Shown piece by piece: positions 52,701-63,449 of a stretch of 64,000 nucleotides of DNA; within the stretch, counting starts at the first letter, position 1, and every line of letters starts with the position of its first letter. This DNA comes from Maritimibacter fusiformis (GTDB taxonomy: Bacteria > Pseudomonadota > Alphaproteobacteria > Rhodobacterales > Rhodobacteraceae): the NCBI RefSeq assembly GCF_008086115.1, contig NZ_VSIY01000004.1, positions 434,001 to 498,000 on the forward strand, written 5' to 3'. The notes below the pieces were generated by a model. The model ran no database searches. It was not told the DNA's origin and saw only the letters and a program-made list of their open reading frames with translations. The position numbers and the translations under genes are program-made.

Positions 52701-53177
52701 CGCGCGGCCCACGGCGGTGCGGATCACCGGCTCGCCCATGCGCCGGACCATGCCGCGCAGCGTGCCCGCGATGCCTGGTTCGCCCTCGTCCAGCACCTTG
52801 CCGGTCAGAAGCAGCCCCCAGGTCGAGGCATTGACCAGCGGCGACGACGATTGGCCGATGTGTTTCGACCAGTCCGAGGCGGCGATCTTGTCCTCGATCA
52901 GCGCGTCGATTGTCACCGCGTCCGGCACCCTCAGCAGCGCTTCGGCCAGGCACATCAGCGCCACGCCCTCATCCGTCGACAGGCCATACTCGGCCAGGAA
53001 CACGTCCATCAGGCCGGGGCGGGCGTCCGTGCGGATGCGCGTCACCAGCCCGACGGCGCGCGCGACGATCCTTTCGCGCGCGGCGGGCGACAGGTCGGCC
53101 AGCGCCTCCAACTCGGCCAAAAGCGCCGCCTCGTCACGCCGCTTGCCGGCATCCCATTTCGGATCGAGATCAATCAT
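49743..53177 (-). CDS. putA: Bifunctional proline dehydrogenase / 1-pyrroline-5-carboxylate dehydrogenase
   Basis: 1144 residues from ATG 53177. Residues to ~480 form the FAD proline dehydrogenase (GISVKLSALHPRYEVA, GLNIDAEEADRL, RLVKGAYWDTEIKHAQ); ~500-1000 form the aldehyde dehydrogenase with FTGSTATA, the ETGGLNAMIVD Glu and catalytic Cys in SAGQRCSALR; the rest is the C-terminal ALDH-like domain of longer PutA forms. It oxidises proline to glutamate at the membrane. No N-terminal ribbon-helix-helix, so it does not self-repress; regulation falls to the divergent Lrp-type gene. Confidence 0.95.
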   Translation of the reverse strand: MIDLDPKWDAGKRRDEAALLAELEALADLSPAARERIVARAVGLVTRIRTDARPGLMDVFLAEYGLSTDEGVALMCLAEALLRVPDAVTIDALIEDKIAASDWSKHIGQSSSPLVNASTWGLLLTGKVLDEGEPGIAGTLRGMVRRMGEPVIRTAVGRAMREMGRQFVLGQDISAAMKRAEGQEAKGFTYSYDMLGEAAMTAADAARYARAYAGAIAAIAKACTSDEIASNPGISVKLSALHPRYEVAKTDRVMAELVPVLADLARQAAQAGMGLNIDAEEADRLGLSMAVIEAVLADPELAGWDGFGVVVQAYGRRAGDVIDGLHALATRLDRRIMVRLVKGAYWDTEIKHAQVEGLADFPVFTRKAATDVSYLAHTRKLLGMTDRIYPQFATHNAHTVAAVLDMAGDLPKSAYEFQRLHGMGEALHDIVHREHGTRCRIYAPVGAHRDLLAYLVRRLLENGANSSFVNQIVDEDVPPEEVAACPFKTLAEAPGRFEPTLATGPELFLPERPNSVGFDLFDVTELARIEVARTRPEPWRVAPIIAGEASGGEVETARNPATGDEIGKVVLASQADVETALAAARPWAAVVGERAKILNRAADLYEENFGSLFALIATEAGKTLPDAVAELREAVDFLRYYAARAGELVDGPRGIFTCISPWNFPLAIFSGQIAAALAAGNGVLAKPAETTPAIAAWGVRLMHQAGVPRTALQLLPGPGRVVGAALTSDARISGVAFTGSTATARHIQRAMADNLAPGTPLIAETGGLNAMIVDSTALPEQAIRDIVASSFQSAGQRCSALRCLYVQEDIADTIREMLIGAMDELALGDPWHLSTDVGPVITAQARDEITAYVDAAEADGRLIHRLTVPQTGTFVAPALIAVGGIADLEREVFGPVLHLATFKARDLDRVVADVNATGYGLTFGLHTRIDDRVQKIADAVHAGNIYANRNQIGAIVGSQPFGGEGLSGTGPKAGGPHYLARFTRRPAQVQDAAPEGEADPGQIATALRDLDAMPAMPVTRLLPGPTGELNRLSTLPRAPVLCLGPGDAAAEAQVSAVEAFGGRALAVAGGLDPAALATLPDFGAVVWWGDADTARALARALTERDGPILPLITDVPDPAHVLAERHLCVDTTAAGGNASLLAGN

Positions 53178-53295
53178 TGCACCGCTCCCGCTGTCATTCC
53201 GGCCCAGAATATGCGATTCAGATCGTGCCGAATGGCTGATTTTCGGGAAACCACGGGATAAAGGACCAAATGAGACCCACCATAGAGGAAAAAGG

Positions 53296-53772
53296 ATGAG
53301 CGACGCGACCGTTCCCAGCCTCGACCGGATCGACCGGGCCATCCTGAACGAACTGGCCACCAATGCGCGCATCTCGATGGTCGATCTCGGCCGCAAGGTC
53401 GGGCTGTCGAAAACCCCGGTTGCGGCCCGTGTCCGGCGGCTTGAGGCCGAGGGCGTGATCCTCGGCTACCGCGCCGAATTGTCGGCCCGGCGGCTCGGCC
53501 TCGACCATGTCGCCTATCTCGAAGTGCGGCTGGCCGACACCCGCGAAGCCGCGCTCACGGCTTTCAACGCCGCGATCCGCAAGGTGCCGGAGGTCGAGGA
53601 ATGCCACATGATCGCCGGCGGTTTCGACTATCTCGTCAAGGTGCGCACCCGCGATATCGGCGACTATCGCCGGGTTCTGGGCGAGAGCATTTCGCGCCTG
53701 CCACACGTCGCCGCGACCTCGACCTTCGTGTCGATGCAAAGCGTGCGCGACCGGGGCGTCAGCCAGTTCTGA
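53296..53772 (+). CDS. putR: Lrp/AsnC-family regulator, likely proline-responsive activator of putA
   Basis: 158 residues from ATG 53296. DNA-binding part LDRIDRAILNELATNARISM and VGLSKTPVAARVRRLEAEG, then the ligand domain with ECHMIAGGFDYLVKV. It is divergent from putA with a 118-base shared promoter region, the arrangement of the alphaproteobacterial PutR/putA pair in which PutR activates putA when proline is present. No clear phased repeat was found in the gap. Confidence 0.85.
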   Translation: MSDATVPSLDRIDRAILNELATNARISMVDLGRKVGLSKTPVAARVRRLEAEGVILGYRAELSARRLGLDHVAYLEVRLADTREAALTAFNAAIRKVPEVEECHMIAGGFDYLVKVRTRDIGDYRRVLGESISRLPHVAATSTFVSMQSVRDRGVSQF

Positions 53773-53857
53773 GGGCCCTGTATGCCGGGGCAGAAAACAC
53801 CCTGGGGCGGCTGGCTTGCGCGGCGTTGCCGGGATATGATGTGATTTCGGAAAACCG

Positions 53858-54589
53858 GTGCCGGATGTCATGCAAACCGTCCAGTTCACAGACGAGATCG
53901 TCGCGGTCGCCCGCGAATCGCTGCTGTTTTCCAGCGCGCCGAAAGAGGTGTCCGATCTTCTGCTGCGCCGGGCGGTCCTGACCTCGCATCCGCACGGCAC
54001 CACGATCTTTGCCCAGGACGATCCCGCCGACGCGATCTTCGTGGTGATCGAGGGCTGGGTAAAGCTCTACCGCATCGCACAAAGCGGCACCGAGGCGGTG
54101 GTCGGCGTCTTTACCAAGCGCCACTCCTTCGGCGAGGCGGCGGCGCTGCGCGGCGGGCGCTATCCGGTCTATGCCGAGACGGTGACCGACACGATGCTGC
54201 TGCGTATCGACGCGCGCGACCTGCTCGACCTGCTGCGCTCGCAGCCCGAAGTATCGATCGCCATGCTGACGGCGACCTTCGCCCACCTGCATGGGCTGAT
54301 CGCGCAGATCGAACAATTGAAGGCCCGCACCGCGCCGCAGCGGGTGGCGGAGTTTCTGCTCGACCTGACCAAGTGCAAGGTGGGGCCGTGCTCGGTGATG
54401 CTGCCCTATGACAAGGTGCTGATCGCGGGGCGGTTGGGGATGAAACCCGAAAGCCTCAGCCGCGCGTTCTCGCGGCTGCGCGAACATGGCGTCAGGATCA
54501 AACGCAATTCCGCCGATATCCGCGACGTGGAGGCGCTGCGCGCCTATGCCGACGACAGCGGCTCGCGCACGATCTGGCCTCAGGGCTGA
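53858..54589 (+). CDS. Crp/Fnr-family regulator, NnrR/DNR-like
   Basis: 243 residues from GTG 53858 (ATG 53870 also possible). Cyclic-nucleotide-type domain (ILFS-less N-terminus, FVVIEGWVKLYRI, HSFGEAAALRGGRYPVYAE) and a C-terminal HTH with LIAGRLGMKPESLSRAFSRLREHGV. It lacks the N-terminal Cys cluster of FNR, so oxygen sensing by an iron-sulfur cluster is unlikely; heme-dependent nitric-oxide sensing as in DNR/NnrR fits. It is followed by nnrS and nirS with an FNR-type box between them, its probable target. Confidence 0.85.
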   Translation: MPDVMQTVQFTDEIVAVARESLLFSSAPKEVSDLLLRRAVLTSHPHGTTIFAQDDPADAIFVVIEGWVKLYRIAQSGTEAVVGVFTKRHSFGEAAALRGGRYPVYAETVTDTMLLRIDARDLLDLLRSQPEVSIAMLTATFAHLHGLIAQIEQLKARTAPQRVAEFLLDLTKCKVGPCSVMLPYDKVLIAGRLGMKPESLSRAFSRLREHGVRIKRNSADIRDVEALRAYADDSGSRTIWPQG

Positions 54590-55770
54590 TCGTCGTCGCC
54601 CTCGCCTGATCCCCAGAACGCCGGCCACAGGCTGGCGGTGAACGCCGTGAAGGCCCCGATCCACAGCGCGCCGGCGGCCAGCGAGGCCGGGAAATAGGCG
54701 CTCCCGCCGACCTCCGAGGCGATCCAGCGCATCAGGGCCGCGAGCGGCAGCGCGACATGGGCAAGCGCAATCGCCCCGGGCGCGACCAGGGGCATGCCGC
54801 TGTGACCCAGCGTTGCACGTGACATCACCGCAAGGGTCATGCCGCCGATTCCGCCGATGCCGAGAACGTGCAGCCCGGCGACCTCCGACAACCCGGTGAA
54901 GCGCGACAGCCCGGTCAGGATCAGCCCCAGCGCCAGCATCGCGACCGACAGGTGCAGGCTGGCGAGAATCGGGCGTGTCGCCGCGAATCGCCATCCCCAG
55001 CGGCTCTGGCGGACCAGTTGCGCGACCCCTGCGGCGATCATCAGCGCCGCCGTGCCCCCGCTGTCGGGCGCAGCCAGCGCCGCCACCGGCAGCAGGGCGG
55101 CAAAGCCGATCATCACCGGCCCGGCGCGCGCCCAGTCGCGCGGGCGGGGCGCGCGGCTCGCCTCGCGCATCATCGCGTTGCGGGTAAACGCCGGTGTCAC
55201 CCGCCCGATCACCAGGATCATCCCCGCCAGCGCCATCATCCCGCCGCGCAGCCCGATGATCTCGCCGTTGTCCCAAAGCCCGGCCCAGCCCAGGTGGGTG
55301 GCCAAATTCGCCAGCCAGAACAGCGCCAGAAGCACTGGGAAAACAACGTTTTTCGCCTTGGGCCGATGCCACAGCATCGCCGCGACCACCGCCAGCACCA
55401 CCGGCACATGCGCGAGGTCCAGCACGGCGACAAGCCAGCCGGGCAGGGCGCCCGACATCCACACAGCCAGCCGCCCCGCCAGCCACAGCGCCGCCGCCAG
55501 GACGATGACCGCCCGACCCACCGGCGGGCGCCCGGTCCAGCTTGGCACGGCGGTGAACAGAAACCCGGTCAGCGCCGCCGCGCCGTAGCCGAACACCAGT
55601 TCATGTGCGTGCCACAGATGCGGCGCCATCGCGAAGGGCAGGCCGGTCATCATGCCGCCGGTGGCATGGACGCCCAGGTAGAACTCCCACACCAGCACGA
55701 CCGCAACCGCCGACAGCCCGGCGGCCAGAAAAAAGACGCGATACCCCTCGGAAAACAGGCGTGACAGCAT
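54580..55770 (-). CDS. nnrS: NnrS family heme-copper membrane protein
   Basis: 396 residues with about twelve hydrophobic segments. N-terminal SRLFSEGYRVFFLAAGLSAV and the conserved HLWHAHELVFGYGAAALTGF with the His residues expected to bind heme and copper, then VPSWTGRPPV. NnrS protects against nitrosative stress and is typically regulated by NnrR. Divergent from nirS with an FNR/NnrR box in the shared promoter. The C-terminal end overlaps the regulator gene end by 10 bases. Confidence 0.92.
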   Translation of the reverse strand: MLSRLFSEGYRVFFLAAGLSAVAVVLVWEFYLGVHATGGMMTGLPFAMAPHLWHAHELVFGYGAAALTGFLFTAVPSWTGRPPVGRAVIVLAAALWLAGRLAVWMSGALPGWLVAVLDLAHVPVVLAVVAAMLWHRPKAKNVVFPVLLALFWLANLATHLGWAGLWDNGEIIGLRGGMMALAGMILVIGRVTPAFTRNAMMREASRAPRPRDWARAGPVMIGFAALLPVAALAAPDSGGTAALMIAAGVAQLVRQSRWGWRFAATRPILASLHLSVAMLALGLILTGLSRFTGLSEVAGLHVLGIGGIGGMTLAVMSRATLGHSGMPLVAPGAIALAHVALPLAALMRWIASEVGGSAYFPASLAAGALWIGAFTAFTASLWPAFWGSGEGDDDQP

Positions 55771-55857
55771 GTTCGTTCTCTCCTGCCCGACACGGAATTA
55801 CGCGATTCCAACCGCTTCCGGTGCCTGCGGTCATGCCCCTGCGACGCAATGACCGAC

Positions 55858-55871
55858 TTGATAAAAGTCAA
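55858..55871. promoter_or_regulatory. FNR/NnrR box between nnrS and nirS
   Basis: TTGATAAAAGTCAA matches TTGAT-N4-ATCAA with one mismatch. It is centred about 65 bases before the nirS start and 95 before nnrS, and may serve both. The regulator at 53858-54589 is the likely binder. Confidence 0.7.
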
Positions 55872-55884
55872 GGATACCCCCTGA

Positions 55885-57645
<1,761 letters not shown>

Positions 57646-57659
57646 TGTCTTGCTGAAGC

Positions 57660-57720
57660 GGCCGGGTGGGCTTGTCCCGCCCGGCCAACCTGACCGGCCA
57701 CGGGTGATCCCCGTGGCCGG
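57660..57720 (+). terminator. Tandem hairpins after nirS
   Basis: First stem GGCCGGG (57660-57666) with CCCGGCC (57680-57686), plus inner pairs; second stem CCGGCCACGGG (57694-57704) with CCCGTGGCCGG (57710-57720). No T-run follows either, so partial termination or mRNA stabilisation is likely. Confidence 0.55.
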
Positions 57721-57741
57721 CTGCGTTTGCGGAGACCCGAT

Positions 57742-58290
57742 GTGACACACCTTCTGCGCGTTCTGCTTCTGTCGATCCTGATCCCCTTCGCCCCGGCGCT
57801 GGCCGGGGATGGCGTGACCAGCGCCGATGGCCGTTTCGTCGCCACGCTGGACGACGATGGCGCCACGCTGGTGGTGGCCGATGCCACCAGTGGCGAGGTG
57901 CTGCACCGCCGCGCCCTCGACGCCCGCGATGGCTCGCCCCAGAGGGCCGTGGCGATGATCGCCGTGCCCGACCGCCAGAGCATCCTGATCGCCCTGGCGC
58001 CGAAGGCGGAGTTGTGGGAGGTGGCGCTGTTCGAAGAGGCCGGCCCCTTTCACCAGGGGTTCGTGCACAGCTATCTCACCGGGATGGAGGAAAGCCTCGC
58101 CTTCGAGGTCGGCCTGTTCGCGCGCCAGCGCATCTTCCTGTCCGAACCCGTGACCGCCCTGATGCTGCACCCCGACGACCGCCTCAGCGTGCTGGCCCGC
58201 CGCGCCGATGGCTCGACCGTGCGCATCCAGCTTGCCGTGCGCCGCGAAATCCAGACCTTTGCGCCCGGCGAGTGGCCCGTCGCCGACTGA
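57742..58290 (+). CDS. Secreted protein of unknown function downstream of nirS
   Basis: 182 residues from GTG 57742 (GGAG upstream). Signal peptide with hydrophobic LLRVLLLSILIPFAPAL, cleavage near ALA-GD. The mature part has propeller-like beta segments (SADGRFVATLDDDGATLVV; then AMIAVPDRQSILIAL), resembling one or two blades of the heme d1 or YVTN propeller but too short for a complete one. It could be a truncated NirF/NirN-like remnant or an accessory of NirS maturation. I do not recognise a named family. Confidence 0.7.
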   Translation: MTHLLRVLLLSILIPFAPALAGDGVTSADGRFVATLDDDGATLVVADATSGEVLHRRALDARDGSPQRAVAMIAVPDRQSILIALAPKAELWEVALFEEAGPFHQGFVHSYLTGMEESLAFEVGLFARQRIFLSEPVTALMLHPDDRLSVLARRADGSTVRIQLAVRREIQTFAPGEWPVAD

Positions 58291-58423
58291 CCGCATTGCG
58301 CCCGACCAGGCGCCGCAGACCCTCACGACGCCGGTCACACCCGTGCCGGACGAGGCCAACGACCGCGCGGAAACCTCGCCTGAATGCGCGCCGGGTTCAG
58401 TGTCGTCATGTCGGGATGAAAAC

Positions 58424-58498
58424 TGGTGCCGCAGGGGAGGATTGAACTCCCGACCTCACCCTTACCAAGGGTGCGCTCTACCACTGAGCTACTGCGGC
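58424..58498 (-). tRNA. tRNA-Thr (anticodon GGT)
   Basis: The minus strand folds as a full cloverleaf: acceptor GCCGCAG/CTGCGGC, D-arm with AGCTCAGTGGTAGAGC, anticodon stem CACCC/GGGTG with loop TTGGTAA (GGT, reading ACC/ACU), T-arm GGGAG-TTCAATC-CTCCC, discriminator A and an encoded CCA. Confidence 0.93.
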
Positions 58499-58584
58499 CT
58501 GTGTGGGCGGCTGATTAGACGGAATCCGCCGGGGGCGCAAGCGCAATCTGGACGCCCAATCCGGGCTGGGGTAGAGAGGGCGAC

Positions 58585-58761
58585 ATGAGCCGCGACCCCG
58601 CCTCCGACAGCCCGAAAAAACCCGCCCCGCCGCCGCGCGATGCCGCGCGCGAGGACCGCCTCAAGGCGGCGCTCAAGGCCAACATGGCGCGGCGCAAGGG
58701 GCAGGTTAGGGCACGGGCCGCAAAGCCCGCTGACGCGGACGAGAAACACGAAGGCGAGTGA
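58585..58761 (+). CDS. Small basic/acidic conserved protein upstream of murA
   Basis: 58 residues from ATG 58585 (AGAGGG upstream), ending 7 bases before murA. Sequence is highly charged: Pro/Lys-rich start, central helix [19 protein letters not shown], acidic tail. No membrane segment. Similar short proteins occur at this place in Rhodobacteraceae, which supports it as a real gene; function unknown, possibly nucleic-acid or cell-wall-complex associated. Confidence 0.75.
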   Translation: MSRDPASDSPKKPAPPPRDAAREDRLKAALKANMARRKGQVRARAAKPADADEKHEGE

Positions 58762-58768
58762 GGCGAGC

Positions 58769-60033
<1,265 letters not shown>

Positions 60034-60037
<4 letters not shown>

Positions 60038-60513
60038 CCGAAGATGCACGTTTCGAGGATGGCGGCGACAGGCCGCTCAAGCTGATCGCGATGGATGCCG
60101 AGGATCTCAGCGTCGTCTCGGCGCTGGCCCAGGACGCTGTGTTCCCGATCACCGAGATGCAATGGCGCCCGGCCCGCCGCCAGTTCGCCATCCTGCTGAA
60201 CCGGTTCCGCTGGGAAGACGCCGAAACGGCAGCGCGCCGCAAGCGCCCGGTGGAACGCGTGCAATCGGTGCTGGCCGTGTCGGATGTGCTGAAAGTGCAA
60301 AGCCAGGGCGTCGATCGCGGCGACAAGGACGTGATATTATCGCTTTTGTCCATTTCGTTCGAGCCGGGTGAGGATGGCACCGGGCGCCTTGTGCTGACGC
60401 TGGCGGGCGACGGGGCCATCGCGCTCGAGGTCGAGACGCTGGAGGTCGCGCTTCAGGACGTGACCCGCCCCTATGTCGCGCCGTCCAGACAGGCCCCCCG
60501 GCATCCCGAATGA
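60034..60513 (+). CDS. DUF2948 family protein
   Basis: 159 residues, overlapping murA (ATGA) and the next small gene (ATGA). Conserved patterns [20 protein letters not shown] and [24 protein letters not shown] match DUF2948, a family found almost only in alphaproteobacteria between murA and hisD. Soluble, no signal peptide. Function unknown. Confidence 0.9.
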
Positions 60514-60641
60514 ACGCGACCTGGCGCAATATCGTCGTCACCGCGCTTCTGGCCGCCTGCGCGGTGCTGGCGTTGCGCATCGCGCTGCCCTACCTCGAAA
60601 CCGACCCGGACCGCATCCCGCCGCCCGGTGTCTCGGACTGA
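60510..60641 (+). CDS. Small single-pass membrane protein between DUF2948 and hisD
   Basis: 43 residues from ATG 60510, overlapping the DUF2948 stop. One hydrophobic helix (IVVTALLAACAVLALRIAL, about residues 8-26) and a short Pro-rich tail. The four-base overlap with DUF2948 and the 27-base gap to hisD make it a likely translated member of the murA-hisD operon. No known family. Confidence 0.65.
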   Translation: MNATWRNIVVTALLAACAVLALRIALPYLETDPDRIPPPGVSD

Positions 60642-60668
60642 CCCTCACCGACGTTCACGGAGGCCCCG

Positions 60669-61973
60669 ATGCCCCAGTTCCTTGCCACCACGGATGCAGG
60701 CTTCGAGGCCGCCTTCGCCGCGCTTCTCGGCATGAAACGCGAGGACAGCCCCGAGGTTGACGACATCGTGGCCGAGATCATCGCCGATGTGCGCGTGCGC
60801 GGCGATGCGGCGCTGATCGAGCTGACCGCGAAATTCGACCGGCTCGATCTGACGCCGCAGACCCTCGCCTTCACCCCGGACGAGATCGAGGCCGAATGCG
60901 CCCGCGTGCCCGCCGCCGAACGCGACGCGCTGGAACTGGCCGCCGAGCGCATCCGCGCCTATCACGTCCGCCAGATGCCCGAGGACGAGCTTTGGACCGA
61001 TCCCGATGGCGCCACCCTAGGCTGGCGCTGGACGCCGGTGTCGGCCGCGGGGCTTTACGTGCCGGGCGGGTTGGCGTCCTACCCGTCAAGCGTCTTGATG
61101 AACGCGGTGCCGGCCAAGGTCGCGGGCGTCGGGCGGCTGGCGGTGACGGTGCCGACGCCGGATGGCGTGGTAAACCCTTTGGTGCTCTTGGCCGCAAGGA
61201 TCGCCGGGGTCGATGAGGTCTACCGCATCGGCGGCGCGCAGGCGATTGCCGCGCTCGCCTACGGCACCGAGACCATCGCGCCGGTCGACAAGATCACCGG
61301 CCCGGGCAACGCCTTCGTCGCCGCCGCCAAGCGCCGGGTGTTCGGCAAGGTCGGCATCGACATGATCGCCGGGCCGTCCGAGATTCTGGTGATCGCGGAC
61401 CGCGACAATGACCCCGATTTCCTCGCCCTCGACCTGATGAGCCAGGCCGAGCACGATGAAAGCGCCCAAGCCATCCTGATCACCGACGACGCCGCCTTCG
61501 GGCAGGCGGTGGCCGATGCGGTCGCCAAGCGCCTCGAAACGCTGGAGCGGCGCGCCATCGCGGGGGCAAGCTGGCGCGACTTCGGCGCCATCATCACGGT
61601 GCGCGACATGAACGAGGCGGCCGCGTTGGCCGACCGGATCGCCCCCGAGCACCTGGAAATCTGCACCGCCGACCCCGAGGCGCTGGCGGGCAGGATCAAC
61701 CATGCCGGTGCCATCTTCCTCGGCGGCTTCACCCCCGAGGCGATCGGCGACTATGTCGGCGGCCCAAACCATGTCCTGCCTACCGCGCGCTCGGCACGGT
61801 TCTCGTCGGGCCTGTCTGTGCTCGATTTCCTCAAGCGGACCACCATCGCGAAGATGTCGCCCGAGGCGCTCAAGGCCATCGGCCCGGCGGCGGAGGTGCT
61901 GGCCAAATCCGAAAGCCTCGAGGCGCACGGGCTGTCGGTGCGCGCAAGGCTGGACCGGCTGAACGAGGGGTAG
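60669..61973 (+). CDS. hisD: Histidinol dehydrogenase
   Basis: 434 residues. Landmarks [69 protein letters not shown] and the zinc site around [11 protein letters not shown]; the second His is in RIAPEHLEI. Last two steps of histidine synthesis, NAD-dependent, at a bound zinc. Operon with murA and DUF2948. Confidence 0.97.
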   Translation: MPQFLATTDAGFEAAFAALLGMKREDSPEVDDIVAEIIADVRVRGDAALIELTAKFDRLDLTPQTLAFTPDEIEAECARVPAAERDALELAAERIRAYHVRQMPEDELWTDPDGATLGWRWTPVSAAGLYVPGGLASYPSSVLMNAVPAKVAGVGRLAVTVPTPDGVVNPLVLLAARIAGVDEVYRIGGAQAIAALAYGTETIAPVDKITGPGNAFVAAAKRRVFGKVGIDMIAGPSEILVIADRDNDPDFLALDLMSQAEHDESAQAILITDDAAFGQAVADAVAKRLETLERRAIAGASWRDFGAIITVRDMNEAAALADRIAPEHLEICTADPEALAGRINHAGAIFLGGFTPEAIGDYVGGPNHVLPTARSARFSSGLSVLDFLKRTTIAKMSPEALKAIGPAAEVLAKSESLEAHGLSVRARLDRLNEG

Positions 61974-61981
61974 GGCAGGCC

Positions 61982-62557
61982 TCAGTTCCCCGCCCGCTGC
62001 ATCATCATGTCATGAACCGCGGCCATGCCACGGTCGGCCATGTCCGACACCTCCGCGGCGTGAAGGTGCAGCGCCTCGACCAGTTCCGGGTCGTCGCTGG
62101 TCTGCACCACCACGATGCCTGCGTCAGTGATGTCGATCTCGGTCTCGATGCCGTCGGCCCGGACAAAGAAGATGTCGAGCGTCGGGCTCTGGATGAAGAT
62201 CTGCGGATCGTCGCCGGTCTCGACCCGGCCGATCATGCCGACGACATGGCTGACCAACACCTCCATCACCGCCTCATCGGACGAGCGCGTGACGGTGCGG
62301 ATGCCGTCGGGAAGATTTTCGACCTCGCGGGTGAGAGTCTCGAAGTGCCGAAACAGCGTGGCAAGCTCAGCACTTTCCTCGGGCGTTGCATTCAGCCCGC
62401 GCAGGCCCGGCATGATCACCTCGTCATGCCCGGTCCCGTCGGCGCCGTGATGCGCGCCGAACATGCCGCCGGGGCGCATCATCTGGGCCGTGGCGGCAGG
62501 CGCCAGCAGCGTCAGCGCGACGGCAAGGGCTGTCAGGTGTCGGGTCTTGGCGAACAT
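61982..62557 (-). CDS. Secreted protein of unknown function, Met/His-rich
   Basis: 191 residues with a clear signal peptide (hydrophobic LTALAVALTLLAPAA, cleavage after ATA). The mature N-terminus is Met/His-rich (QMMRPGGMFGAHHGADGTGH) and the C-terminus has further His and Met residues, suggesting metal binding in the periplasm. The central part has beta-strand segments (IDITDAGIVVVQTSDDP). No family recognised. Converges with hisD. Confidence 0.7.
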   Translation of the reverse strand: MFAKTRHLTALAVALTLLAPAATAQMMRPGGMFGAHHGADGTGHDEVIMPGLRGLNATPEESAELATLFRHFETLTREVENLPDGIRTVTRSSDEAVMEVLVSHVVGMIGRVETGDDPQIFIQSPTLDIFFVRADGIETEIDITDAGIVVVQTSDDPELVEALHLHAAEVSDMADRGMAAVHDMMMQRAGN

Positions 62558-62704
62558 GGCGGGGTCCTTTCGAGTGTCTCGGGCTTGATGTCAGAAAATC
62601 CCTCGGATGGATACGATCATGTTGATCCGGCGTCGCGGCTGGCTTGCGGCGGGATCAGGGTCGCCCTAGCTTCGGGCCGAAAGGGTCACCGCCGGGGTCG
62701 AGAC

Positions 62705-63394
62705 ATGTTGAAATCCTTTGGCCCCGACATCTGGCTTGCCGACGGGGCGACGGTCTCGGTCGCTGGCTTTCGCTACCCGACCCGCATGGCCGTGATCCGG
62801 CCGCCGGACGCAGGCCTGTTGATCTGGTCGCCGGTTGCGCTGACCGGCGCCTTGCGCGCCGAGGTCGATATGCTCGGCAAGGTCTGCCACATCGTCGCGC
62901 CCAATTCCCTGCATCACCTGTTCGTGCCGGACTGGGCCGCCGCCTGGCCCGACGCGCTGATCCATGCCGCGCCGGGGCTGCGGGGCAAGCGCCCGGATAT
63001 CGCCTTTCATGCCGAGCTTGGCGACACACCCGATCCGGGCTGGGCGGGGGTGGTCGATCAGGTCGTCATTCCCGGCAACCGCATCACCACCGAGGTTCTG
63101 TTCTTTCACCGCCCCAGCGCGACGGTGCTTGTCACCGACCTGATCCAGCATTTCCCGAAGGGCTGGCACAAGGGCTGGCGGGCGGTCGTGGCGCGGCTCG
63201 ACCTGATGGTCGCGCCGGAGCCTTCGGTGCCGCGCAAGTTCAGGCTGGCCTTCACCGATCGCCGCGCGGCGCGCGTCGCGGTCGCGCGCGTCCTTGACTG
63301 GCCCGCCGAACGGCTGGTGATGGCGCATGGCGCCCCGGTAGAGAGGGGCGGGGGTGAGGTTCTGGCCCGGGCGTTCGGCTGGCTGGGACGGTGA
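62705..63394 (+). CDS. DUF4336 domain protein (metallo-hydrolase-like)
   Basis: 229 residues from ATG 62705; longer upstream frames overlap the opposite-strand gene and are not family-like. Pattern PTRMAVIRPPDAGLLIWSP, then VAPNSLHHLFVPDWAAAWPDA matching the DUF4336 beta-lactamase-like fold, where a metal-binding HxH would be expected (here NSLHHLF). Function unknown; no signal peptide. Confidence 0.8.
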   Translation: MLKSFGPDIWLADGATVSVAGFRYPTRMAVIRPPDAGLLIWSPVALTGALRAEVDMLGKVCHIVAPNSLHHLFVPDWAAAWPDALIHAAPGLRGKRPDIAFHAELGDTPDPGWAGVVDQVVIPGNRITTEVLFFHRPSATVLVTDLIQHFPKGWHKGWRAVVARLDLMVAPEPSVPRKFRLAFTDRRAARVAVARVLDWPAERLVMAHGAPVERGGGEVLARAFGWLGR

Positions 63395-63405
63395 ACGCCA
63401 ACGAA

Positions 63406-63427
63406 AAGGGGCGCCGGAGCGCCCCTT
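63406..63427 (-). terminator. Terminator between DUF4336 gene and the FadB-like gene
   Basis: AAGGGGCGC and GCGCCCCTT form a 9-bp stem with loop CGGA. On the minus strand it ends in TTTT, terminating the gene at 63450; it can also act on the plus strand. Confidence 0.75.
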
Positions 63428-63449
63428 CCCATCATCCTGTCGCCTTGTC

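Noticed and set aside
49800-53261. A long plus-strand open frame opposite putA
   Set aside because: Antisense to a complete PutA with all catalytic motifs; composition is that of a GC-rich shadow frame.
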